This document shows, piece by piece, positions 1-5,988 of a stretch of 10,348 bases of DNA (the first letter of the stretch is position 1; each line of letters opens with the position of its first letter). The notes beneath the pieces were generated by a model, which saw nothing but the letters and a program-made list of their open reading frames with translations, did not search any database and was not told the DNA's origin. The stretch covers positions 1 through 10,348 of the forward strand of contig CAMEUL010000030.1 of NCBI GenBank assembly GCA_945938205.1, read 5' to 3'. This DNA comes from an uncultured Traorella sp. (GTDB lineage Bacteria > Bacillota_I > Bacilli_A > Erysipelotrichales > Erysipelotrichaceae). Both the position numbers and the translations under genes were made by a program.

Positions 1-4
1 AAAA

Positions 5-55
5 GGCTGTAAGCCTCCTAAATTATTCTTTAGGTTTCTTTACAGCCCCTTTTTT
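5..55. terminator. Bidirectional hairpin terminator after the PBP1A locus
   Basis: GGCTGTAA (5-12) pairs perfectly with TTACAGCC (40-47). Inside it a second perfect stem, CCTAAA (17-22) with TTTAGG (29-34), closes a six-base loop. Read on the minus strand, the hairpin lies just after the stop of the PBP transpeptidase half and runs into TTTT at the window edge. Read on the plus strand, it is followed by CC and TTTTTT (50-55). It can therefore end the recU-PBP transcript, and also a plus-strand transcript arriving from outside the window. The two stems are separated by an asymmetric internal loop, so this is a nested hairpin rather than one continuous helix. Confidence 0.75.
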
Positions 56-57
56 CT

Positions 58-1692
58 TTAATCATCAGTAGGATCTGTCGGATTTTCAGGATTGTCTGGA
101 TGATTTGGATTCGTGTCCGCCATCTTTGCTGTTTCTTCAGCACTCAATGTCACACAGATTTCATTTGACTTGGAATTATTGTTACTGTAGGCATAATAGC
201 CACATACTTTCGCTTCAATGCCAGGTGTGATATTCAGTTTGTCACTACCTGTTTCAGTGGAATATGTAAAGGCACCTAATGAAGCGCCTCCTTGGAATGC
301 TTCTACTTTATATACAATTGGTCCAAATACCAATGATTTATGGAAGATCTTGGTTCCTTCAAATTTAGGATCATCAGGAACACCATGATATTTTCCATCA
401 AATGGTTTTAAGGCTTCCACATCTGGATAAGCTGCAAATGAGAAGTCAATGTATTTCGTATTTTCATTGACACTTGCACTGAATGACTTCAATTCAGAAA
501 TTTCATCCGAATTCAGTGTTTTAAGCGTTGCAAATTCACTCTTTACAAGACCTGTCGTAATCAGGTTAGAAGGAGTTCCATCAGGTACCGCATAATGTCC
601 TTTATCGAAAAGACCTTTCAGATGGGTGATGCTGACAACGCCGCTTGGTTGCGCAAAGTCAGAAGGGCGATTATTGGAATGTACTTTATCAAATATTTTA
701 CGATTAAGATTACCGCAAGTATTTTTGAAAATCAGATCACCGGTTAGATAACCATCTTGGCCTGAATAGAATCCTGTCCAGCTTGCGACAACATATTTGG
801 TGGTATAAGAGACCATCCAACTGTCTTTTGCAGCTGTTTCAGGAATACCATACTGAAGACCTAGATCTCCCCAGTCACTCGTACCGGTTTTGGTTGCTAC
901 CTGATAATTTGATTTCATGATGGACTGGAAGTTTCCTGAATAATCACTAACAGCTTTCACCAGCAGGTTGTTCATGAGATAACTTGCCTGAGGAGAGAAA
1001 ACTTGTGTCGATACAGGTTCATGTACATAGTCTTCTTTTGTTTCATCTGCGAAATCGATTCGAGTGACAGGATATGGTTCAATGTGAACACCGCCATTGG
1101 CAAGGGTCTGGTAGGCAGAAGCCATTTCCAGAGGAGTTGTAGCCATGCTTCCTCCTCCAATTCCCATGGTGAATTCAAACTGATCAGTCTTCATATCCTG
1201 AAAAACAGCAAATCCCAATTTTTTCATGGTATCAATGATTTTTTGGATGCCAATGGTATCTGCTACATCCTGAAGAGCTGTGATGGCAGGAATATTCCAT
1301 GAATAGGAAATCGCATCGGCAATGTTGACATCGCCTCTAAATTTATTGTCTGCATTATGCAGGGAAAGTTCTGTTCCACGATAATTCATTGGAATATCGG
1401 CAATGATCTGATCTGTTGCCCACCCCAGATACTCAAAAGCTAACGTATAATCCAATAAAGGTTTGATGCTGGATCCAGTCTGACGTTCGACACCAAAACC
1501 AAAGTTCTTACGGTCATTTCCGGTATAGTTTCTTCCTCCACCAATGGCTGCAACAGAACCGTCTTCAACTCGAACAACAGCACTTCCAAGTTGCAATAGC
1601 GGATAGTTTTCAGGTAGAATTCCATATTCTCCATTCATGATGGCATCATACATCTGCTGGACCTCAAGATCCATCGTTGTATAAATAGTCAT
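58..1692 (-). CDS. Transpeptidase half of a class A penicillin-binding protein (PBP1A), split from its N-terminal half
   Basis: This reading frame encodes the D,D-transpeptidase domain that cross-links peptidoglycan stem peptides outside the membrane. The three active-site motifs are in order: SSIK with catalytic Ser74 and Lys77, SWN at 131-133 and KTGTS at 268-272. It opens with TIYTTMD, the usual entry to this domain in class A PBPs. Residues from about 410 to 515 look like a fibronectin-III-type beta sandwich, and the protein ends in a Pro/Asp/Asn-rich tail. There is no signal peptide or membrane segment, because those lie in the upstream ORF in another frame. The ATG at 1692 has only a closely placed GAAGGA before it. 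Made alone from that ATG, the product would stay in the cytoplasm and should not work as a PBP. It is best read as the 3' part of a broken or mis-sequenced ponA-like gene. Confidence 0.85.
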   Translation of the reverse strand: MTIYTTMDLEVQQMYDAIMNGEYGILPENYPLLQLGSAVVRVEDGSVAAIGGGRNYTGNDRKNFGFGVERQTGSSIKPLLDYTLAFEYLGWATDQIIADIPMNYRGTELSLHNADNKFRGDVNIADAISYSWNIPAITALQDVADTIGIQKIIDTMKKLGFAVFQDMKTDQFEFTMGIGGGSMATTPLEMASAYQTLANGGVHIEPYPVTRIDFADETKEDYVHEPVSTQVFSPQASYLMNNLLVKAVSDYSGNFQSIMKSNYQVATKTGTSDWGDLGLQYGIPETAAKDSWMVSYTTKYVVASWTGFYSGQDGYLTGDLIFKNTCGNLNRKIFDKVHSNNRPSDFAQPSGVVSITHLKGLFDKGHYAVPDGTPSNLITTGLVKSEFATLKTLNSDEISELKSFSASVNENTKYIDFSFAAYPDVEALKPFDGKYHGVPDDPKFEGTKIFHKSLVFGPIVYKVEAFQGGASLGAFTYSTETGSDKLNITPGIEAKVCGYYAYSNNNSKSNEICVTLSAEETAKMADTNPNHPDNPENPTDPTDD

Positions 1693-1715
1693 GTTTCCTT
1701 CATAAATATTGATGT

Positions 1716-2573
1716 TTAATGCAGAGGAAGTCCATCGAATGTTTTGGTTCCATTTAACTGGAAAGCCAGCTTGGTATTGAGAGCCAGCTGATATTCTTCT
1801 TCTGAAATATAGCCATGCTGTTTCATTAGCGCTAAAGCAGTATTTCTTCTTGCGATAGCATTTTCATAATTTAAATAAGGATTGTATGCATTCGGAGCAT
1901 TGATGACACCTGCTAAAAAGGCTGCTTCCGACAAAGTAACTTCAGAAATATCTTTTCCGAAATAATACTGTGCACCTTTCTGAATACCACGTGCAGGTCC
2001 ACCGAAATTGATCAGATTTAGATACTTCATTTCTTCTTTGCTCAAATAGCTTTCCGCATCCAGTGCCAGGAAGATTTCTTCTACTTTCGCAATCAATTTC
2101 TGAATCGTATTCTGATAAGGTGTCGTTGTAGTATGAGAAACATCGATCATCTGCATGGTCAGTGTGGATCCACCCTGAGCAAAGCCGCCTTGTTTGATGT
2201 TTTCAAGAAAGGATTTCAGGAAGCGAGGAAGGTCAAATCCGTTGTGCTTGAAGAAACGGGAATCCTCTACTGCCAAAAAGGCATCAATGACAACCTGAGG
2301 AACTTGATCGTAAGTAATGTTTTCACGGATCCCATCCCCATTGGACAGTTCCATGGCCACTTCACCATTGGATGCCAAAATCACTGTAGGCGTTGCACCT
2401 TCCAGCAACTGCTGCTGGAATGGCTGTCTTTCATCCAAAATTTTGTTCAGTACAAGAAATCCTGCAATGCTAGCGATGACAATACATGCCAGACACAGAA
2501 TTGCGACGGTATCAATGATTCTTCTTTTCTTTGATTTTTGACTGTTACTTTTCAGCTTTATTTTCTTTGCCAT
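1716..2573 (-). CDS. Glycosyltransferase (GT51) half of the split class A penicillin-binding protein
   Basis: This is the N-terminal part of a PBP1A-type enzyme: a Lys/Arg-rich cytoplasmic start, a membrane anchor at about residues 20-43, then a GT51 domain that polymerises lipid II into glycan strands. Visible motifs are EDSRFFKH (103-110, catalytic Glu103), GGSTLTMQ (134-141), KVEE (163-166), YLNLINFG (184-191) and YFGKDISEVTLSEAAFLAG (204-222). The start ATG has an excellent AAGGAGG at 2580-2586 and overlaps the end of recU by 29 bp, so the pair is co-transcribed and probably translationally coupled, as recU-ponA is in Bacillus. The frame stops just after FDGLPLH at 1716-1718. The transpeptidase half begins 23 bp on in another frame. 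As written, this half could give a membrane-bound monofunctional glycosyltransferase. Confidence 0.88.
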   Translation of the reverse strand: MAKKIKLKSNSQKSKKRRIIDTVAILCLACIVIASIAGFLVLNKILDERQPFQQQLLEGATPTVILASNGEVAMELSNGDGIRENITYDQVPQVVIDAFLAVEDSRFFKHNGFDLPRFLKSFLENIKQGGFAQGGSTLTMQMIDVSHTTTTPYQNTIQKLIAKVEEIFLALDAESYLSKEEMKYLNLINFGGPARGIQKGAQYYFGKDISEVTLSEAAFLAGVINAPNAYNPYLNYENAIARRNTALALMKQHGYISEEEYQLALNTKLAFQLNGTKTFDGLPLH

Positions 2574-3162
2574 AGAGTTCCTCCTTAAAATACATCTGAT
2601 CTACTGCATCCAAATATTTCAGACGCGGTATATAGTTTTCTTCAATCAGAATTCCAATCTTTTTCACCTTATTATAAGAAAGAGATTTCAATGTGGGATC
2701 TTCATAAGCCCGGATCATATCTTTTCCATCAATAAGATAAGTTTCGTTATGAGTTGTGAAGCGCAAGATCACAAAAGCAATTCCACCATGCAACAGCACT
2801 TTTTTCATGTGCTCAATCTGATGCGGATGAATCAGTTGAAAGGGAAAGCTACCCTTGTTTTTGGTTTGCTTGGCTTCAAAATCAATGGCTTTTCCACGAT
2901 AGACACCATTATAGTCTGTCGTAGAAGGTATTTTATAATAGGCTTCAACGATCTTTGCATGTGCCCGGTTGGGATAATCAACACGTACCACCTGGATCGG
3001 TGTCGGCTTTTTATGAATACAGGCACGATCAGTGGCAAGATAATAATCATTGGAATCATTAATATCGTTTTCCAGACTCATTCCTCGTCCAATATGAGAA
3101 GCAGAAGATCTGTTTTTTTCTTCTGAGACATCAAAAGAAACTTTTGTTGGATAACCGATCAT
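2545..3162 (-). CDS. recU: RecU, Holliday junction resolvase
   Basis: RecU is a Mg-dependent nuclease that cuts four-way junctions during recombination and chromosome segregation in Bacillota. The 205-residue protein resembles Bacillus RecU along its whole length. Recognisable segments are RGMSLENDIN (26-35), IHKKPTPIQVV (49-59), STTDYNG (80-86), the nuclease core IDFEAKQTKNKGSFP (93-107) and HQIEHMKK (114-121). Asp83, Glu96 and Lys98 fit the catalytic D...ExK pattern. I chose the ATG at 3162 over the one at 3180 because the protein then starts MIGYP, as in relatives. GGTGAT lies just ahead of it at 3166-3171, and a -10-like TATAAT on this strand (3179-3184) overlaps the upstream ATG. The gene is divergent from gpsB, and its 3' end overlaps the PBP gene. 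Confidence 0.95.
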   Translation of the reverse strand: MIGYPTKVSFDVSEEKNRSSASHIGRGMSLENDINDSNDYYLATDRACIHKKPTPIQVVRVDYPNRAHAKIVEAYYKIPSTTDYNGVYRGKAIDFEAKQTKNKGSFPFQLIHPHQIEHMKKVLLHGGIAFVILRFTTHNETYLIDGKDMIRAYEDPTLKSLSYNKVKKIGILIEENYIPRLKYLDAVDQMYFKEELYGKENKAEK

Positions 3163-3178
3163 TTTATCACCATGTATC

Positions 3179-3207
3179 ATTATACAGAATTTTCTGATTG
3201 AAATCTA
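3179..3207 (-). promoter_or_regulatory. Probable recU-PBP1A promoter
   Basis: On the minus strand a perfect -10 hexamer TATAAT occupies 3184 to 3179. A -35 at 17 bp spacing would be TAGATT (3207-3202), which is a poor match, so the call rests on the -10 and its position. Transcription would start near 3172, giving a leader of about ten bases that still contains the GGTGAT ribosome-binding site of recU. Confidence 0.4.
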
Positions 3208-3272
3208 GTAATGTTTGAAATCACTTGCAATTTTGAGGAAAATTTGAGAAACTATTAACGGTGGTGAAGAAT

Positions 3273-3584
3273 ATGCAATCCTATGAATTAACGGTGCAAC
3301 AAATCCTTGACAAACAGTTCAATGTGGATTTTAAGGGGTATAATGCACGTGAAGTAGATGAGTTTCTGGATAAGGTCATCCATGATTATCAGGTTTATGA
3401 TGAAAAAATGAAAGAATGCTCAGAAACACTTCTACGCTATGAAAATACGATTGAAAGTCTGAAAAATCAGATCCAGGAGTTAAACAGTCAGCTTCAACGC
3501 AAAGAGGAAATACCTTCCAATATTTCTAATGTTGATATATTAAAAAGAATTTCACGTTTGGAAGCAGAAGTATTCAAGAAATAA
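3273..3584 (+). CDS. gpsB: GpsB, DivIVA-family cell division regulator
   Basis: GpsB is a small cytoplasmic coiled-coil protein that binds the inner face of the membrane and the cytoplasmic tails of class A PBPs, shuttling cell-wall synthesis between septum and side wall. The 103-residue product has the DivIVA N-domain (LTVQQILDKQF, then GYNAREVDEFLDKVIHDY at 22-39), a coiled coil at about 42-80, and the C-terminal trimerisation segment VDILKRISRLEAEVF (87-101), all typical of GpsB. The ATG at 3273 is preferred to the GTG codons at 3261 and 3264, because those bases form its Shine-Dalgarno GGTGGTGA (3260-3267). The gene is divergent from the recU-PBP pair whose product is a likely partner, and rnpB follows with no gap, as ypsB-rnpB does in Bacillus. 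I found no convincing promoter for it in 3163-3272. Confidence 0.93.
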   Translation: MQSYELTVQQILDKQFNVDFKGYNAREVDEFLDKVIHDYQVYDEKMKECSETLLRYENTIESLKNQIQELNSQLQRKEEIPSNISNVDILKRISRLEAEVFKK

Positions 3585-3928
3585 TTCGATATTAGGGCAA
3601 TCGCTGGCAGTAGCTAGAGGAAAGTCCATGCTCGCACATTCTGAGATGAATGTAGTGTTTATGCCAGGTGAAGTCATAAGCCTGGGTAGAGAAATCTAAC
3701 GGCCAGTTGACACCTAAGGGAAACTATGGTGAAGACTGTGAAAGTGCCACAGAGACGAGCTGTATAGGAAACGTACAGGTGGAACGGGTAAACCCCATAA
3801 GCGAGAAACCCAAATTTGGTAGGGGAATCCGGTGCGGTGAAATGAAATCAATCCGGGACACATCATGTGTAGATAAATGGTTGCCACTTCTTTTGAAGGA
3901 CAGAACATGGCTTATATAATGTCGAATT
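3583..3928 (+). ncRNA. rnpB: RNase P RNA, bacterial type B
   Basis: This is the catalytic RNA that trims tRNA 5' leaders, working with the RnpA protein. Hallmark conserved blocks appear in order: GAGGAAAGTCCATGCTC (3617-3633), GAAGTCATAAGCC (about 3670-3682), AAAGTGCCACAGAGACGA (3741-3758), GGTAAACCCC with GCGAGAAACCCAAATTTGGT (3787-3820), AGATAAATGGTTGCC (3871-3885) and ACAGAACATGGCTTAT (3900-3915). The helix P1 strands are AATTCGATATTA (3583-3594) and TAATGTCGAATT (3917-3928), complementary apart from one G-U pair, which sets the ends to within a few bases. The layout of the blocks fits the Bacillus type B fold. The 5' end touches the gpsB stop codon, so its promoter lies inside gpsB or the RNA is processed from a gpsB transcript. 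ORFs inside it are not genes. Confidence 0.97.
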
Positions 3929-3930
3929 TC

Positions 3931-3958
3931 AGCCTCATTTGATGAGGCTTTTTTCTTG
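3931..3958 (+). terminator. Intrinsic terminator of rnpB
   Basis: AGCCTCAT (3931-3938) and ATGAGGCT (3942-3949) form a perfect 8-bp stem around the three-base loop TTG, followed by TTTTT and a further T-rich stretch. It starts two bases after the P1 helix of RNase P RNA and ends immediately before the -35 box of the rodZ promoter. Confidence 0.92.
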
Positions 3959-3959
3959 T

Positions 3960-3988
3960 TTGAAATGTAGTATGGACCATGCTATAAT
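3960..3988 (+). promoter_or_regulatory. Strong sigma-A-type promoter for rodZ-pgsA-pncC-recA
   Basis: TTGAAA (3960-3965), a 17-bp spacer and a perfect TATAAT (3983-3988), with TG one base upstream of the -10 (TGCTATAAT), make a near-consensus extended -10 promoter. Transcription should start near 3995, about 20 bases before the rodZ start codon. No other promoter of similar quality occurs before recA, so this one probably drives the whole cluster. Confidence 0.85.
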
Positions 3989-4016
3989 ATTGTGGGATAA
4001 AAAAGGTGATGTTGAC

Positions 4017-4913
4017 ATGAAAGAAATCGGTGAATTACTGAAAGCAAAAAGATTGGAGAAAGGACTGACGATTGAAGAAATTGTAAGCAGGACAAAAATG
4101 CCGTCTGCACGTATTATAGCCCTTGAAGAAGGCGACATCAGTGCTTTTAAAGATGATTTGACGTATCTTCAGTTTTTCCTGCAGTCCTATTGCCGTGCGG
4201 TGGATATTGATTATTCTCAGGTAAAAGGCATGATGAATGATTCCATTAATCAGTATACAACCCATTTAGATAAGACAGCAATTCAGGAACATCTTGAAAG
4301 TGAAAAAAATATTCAGAAACAATCATCACAATATGTCCGTGATTATCAAGCGGCTCATCCAAATCAAGTAAAAAGAAAAATTGATTTTTCGCTGTTTACA
4401 TTTATTGCTGTCGTGGCAGTTATAGTGATTTGTCTTGTGGTTGCAGTTGGCTTTTTCCTGAAGCAGAGAAATGATGTGCCAGCACCACCAAATGTCATTG
4501 CAGAACCTGAAAAGCCAACCATTGACAAACCTACAAATGAAAAACCGGAGGAGCCTGTAAAACCTGAACTTACTGTAAGCAAGACAGATGCGACACATTT
4601 TGTTATAGAAAATGCTACAGAAAAATTTATAGTGAAGGTGGAATTCTCCAAAAACTGTTGGTTCAACGGCATGATGGATCAGTATGCCATGAGCACACCT
4701 GCTGCGAGAATTTATAATGCCTCAGAATCTTTTGAAATTGAAGTAGATCCGTTAAAGAACAAAGAAATCTATTTGAATTTTGGTGTTTTTAACGGTGTGA
4801 AGTTATATGTGAATGACAAGGCAGTGGAAATGGATGCCAGTATTGCTTCCAATCCAAGTACTCAGAGCCTGACAATATCGATAGGAGGAAACAATCGTGA
4901 ATCTGCCCAATAA
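4017..4913 (+). CDS. rodZ: RodZ-like helix-turn-helix membrane protein
   Basis: RodZ links the MreB cytoskeleton to the cell-wall elongation machinery. The 298-residue protein has the RodZ layout. A cytoplasmic Xre-type helix-turn-helix (about 1-65, IGELLKAKRLEKGLTIEEIV... then LEEGDISAF) is followed by a basic juxtamembrane stretch (KRKIDF). One transmembrane helix spans about 126-148, then a Pro/Glu/Lys-rich linker (about 155-185) and an external beta-rich domain (about 186-290) of the DUF4115 kind. The start at 4017 has AAGGTGAT seven bases upstream and lies just downstream of the promoter. A longer reading from 3939 would begin inside the rnpB terminator. The 3' end overlaps pgsA by 17 bp. 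The place before pgsA, cinA and recA matches the Bacillus gene ymfM/rodZ. In this family the HTH serves mainly to bind MreB, so a DNA-binding role is not implied. Confidence 0.85.
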   Translation: MKEIGELLKAKRLEKGLTIEEIVSRTKMPSARIIALEEGDISAFKDDLTYLQFFLQSYCRAVDIDYSQVKGMMNDSINQYTTHLDKTAIQEHLESEKNIQKQSSQYVRDYQAAHPNQVKRKIDFSLFTFIAVVAVIVICLVVAVGFFLKQRNDVPAPPNVIAEPEKPTIDKPTNEKPEEPVKPELTVSKTDATHFVIENATEKFIVKVEFSKNCWFNGMMDQYAMSTPAARIYNASESFEIEVDPLKNKEIYLNFGVFNGVKLYVNDKAVEMDASIASNPSTQSLTISIGGNNRESAQ

Positions 4914-5490
4914 ACTGTCCTGCATACGAATGGTCATGGTACCAATCGTTGTTCTTGTTTGGATTTTTCCTTATGCTCAATTAAATATACAAATGCCTGA
5001 GTTCCATATTGGAATTGTGTCTTTATCATTAAAGAATATTCTGGTGCTATGTCTTTTCTGTATTGCGTCCTTTACGGATTTTTTGGATGGATATATCGCA
5101 CGAAAGAATCATTTAGTGACTTCTTTTGGAAAATTTATTGATCCCATTGCTGACAAATTGCTTGTGAATACGATGTTTGTCATGTTTGCTTGCATGGGAA
5201 TGGTGCCTGTGATTCCGGTCATCATCATGATTTGGCGTGATACTATTGTGGATGGACTGAGAATGAGTACTGCCAGCAAAGGAAAAGTAGTGGCAGCAGG
5301 CATGCTTGGAAAAATCAAGACCGTCAGTCAGATGATCACGATTATTTTAGTGTTGCTGAACAATTTGCCATTTGAACTGTGGAGATTCCCGATGTCTGAA
5401 TTCCTGCTGTGGTTTTCAACTCTTGTATCCGTTGCCAGCGGCATCAGTTACTTTATGCAGATGAAAGATATCGTAATGGAAACGATGTAA
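4897..5490 (+). CDS. pgsA: PgsA, CDP-diacylglycerol-glycerol-3-phosphate 3-phosphatidyltransferase
   Basis: This integral membrane enzyme makes phosphatidylglycerol phosphate from CDP-diacylglycerol and glycerol-3-phosphate, the committed step to phosphatidylglycerol. The CDP-alcohol phosphotransferase signature is complete: D61-x2-D64-G65-x2-A68-R69-x8-G78-x3-D82-x3-D86. The N-terminal NLPNKLSCIRM matches the family start, and several hydrophobic helices follow (about 12-26, 46-60, 88-113, 135-152, 166-185). Translation begins at GTG 4897, set by AGGAGG at 4883-4888; no nearby ATG fits. At 197 residues it is of normal length. It overlaps rodZ by 17 bp at its start, and its TAA shares one base with the ATG of the next gene, so translation of the three genes is probably coupled. 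Confidence 0.96.
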   Translation: MNLPNKLSCIRMVMVPIVVLVWIFPYAQLNIQMPEFHIGIVSLSLKNILVLCLFCIASFTDFLDGYIARKNHLVTSFGKFIDPIADKLLVNTMFVMFACMGMVPVIPVIIMIWRDTIVDGLRMSTASKGKVVAAGMLGKIKTVSQMITIILVLLNNLPFELWRFPMSEFLLWFSTLVSVASGISYFMQMKDIVMETM

Positions 5491-5957
5491 TGAAAGAATT
5501 AGTTGAATATCTGAAACAAAACCATATTACGGTGGCAACCTGTGAGAGCTGTACAGGAGGTATGCTGGCCTCTCAACTCTGTGATTTCAGTGGCATCAGC
5601 TCGGTATTTAAAGGAAGCATCGTAACTTATCAGAATGAAATTAAAGAAAAAATCGTTCATGTTTCAAAAAAGACCATCGAAGAGTATGGAGTGGTCAGTG
5701 AACAGGTCGCTCTGGAAATGGCCAAAAACACAAAAGAACTCATGGAAGTGGATCTTTGCATTTCCTATACCGGAAATGCAGGTCCGGATGTTTGTGACTA
5801 TAAGCCGGTAGGCACGTTTTTTTGTGGTGTTGCCTTTCATGAAAAAACCTGCTGTTTTGAATTACATATGAGCGGAAGACGCAATGAAATACGAAAACAG
5901 ACCATCGAAGAAAGTGTGAAAGCTATTTTGGCTTTTTTGAAAAAAAATGAAATGTAA
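5490..5957 (+). CDS. pncC: CinA-family nicotinamide-nucleotide amidase (PncC domain only)
   Basis: The 155-residue protein is the CinA C-terminal domain alone. This domain deamidates nicotinamide mononucleotide to nicotinate mononucleotide, recycling the NMN released by NAD-dependent DNA ligase. Motifs are ATCESCTGGMLA (16-27, nucleophile Ser20), FKGSIVTYQNEIKEK (40-54, with the conserved Tyr and Lys), YGVVSEQVALEMA (66-78) and TGNAGP (94-99) followed by PVGTF. The N-terminal COG1058 molybdopterin-binding-like domain, present in the roughly 410-residue Bacillus CinA, is missing and no remnant lies upstream. The start is the ATG overlapping the pgsA stop as TAATG. No good Shine-Dalgarno is seen, so it likely depends on coupling with pgsA. 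Its place before recA matches the cinA-recA pair of many Bacillota; a direct competence role is not shown by the sequence. Confidence 0.9.
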   Translation: MKELVEYLKQNHITVATCESCTGGMLASQLCDFSGISSVFKGSIVTYQNEIKEKIVHVSKKTIEEYGVVSEQVALEMAKNTKELMEVDLCISYTGNAGPDVCDYKPVGTFFCGVAFHEKTCCFELHMSGRRNEIRKQTIEESVKAILAFLKKNEM

Positions 5958-5963
5958 CGGATA

Positions 5964-5969
5964 TATAAT
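5964..5969 (+). promoter_or_regulatory. Possible -10 box of a recA-proximal promoter
   Basis: A TATAAT hexamer lies just past the pncC stop and about 20 bases before the recA start. The nearest TTGAAA (5937-5942) is 21 bp away, which is too far for a standard sigma-A promoter. The surrounding sequence is AT-rich, so this may be chance. Confidence 0.25.
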
Positions 5970-5988
5970 AGATAAGGAGCAAAAGAAG

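Larger units (their letters stand above)
58..2573 (-). pseudogene. ponA: Composite PBP1A (ponA-type) locus interrupted by a frameshift near 1700-1720
   Basis: Both ORFs join into one normal bifunctional PBP architecture: anchor, GT51, transpeptidase, C-terminal beta domain. The downstream frame is open well upstream of its ATG, reading N-I-N-I-Y-E-G-N before the Met, so restoring 3k+1 bases around 1700-1720 would fuse them. I see no canonical -1 slippery heptamer in the right register. The linker between the GT51 end and TIYTTMD also looks short for the family, which would fit a deletion larger than one base; that is judged from memory, not alignment. A true pseudogene, a two-polypeptide state and a sequencing or assembly error all remain possible. 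Confidence 0.6.

Noticed and set aside
1690..1760. Programmed -1 frameshift joining the two PBP1A halves
   Set aside because: No X-XXY-YYZ heptamer is in the correct frame. The ATTAAAC stretch near the stop is out of register and lacks an identical XXX triplet.
3707..3919. Open frames on both strands inside the RNase P RNA
   Set aside because: They lie wholly within conserved rnpB sequence and show no family resemblance or ribosome-binding site.
3939..4016. Longer rodZ start at 3939
   Set aside because: It would begin in the rnpB terminator, upstream of the promoter and expected transcription start. The 4017 start has a proper Shine-Dalgarno and the expected RodZ N-terminus.
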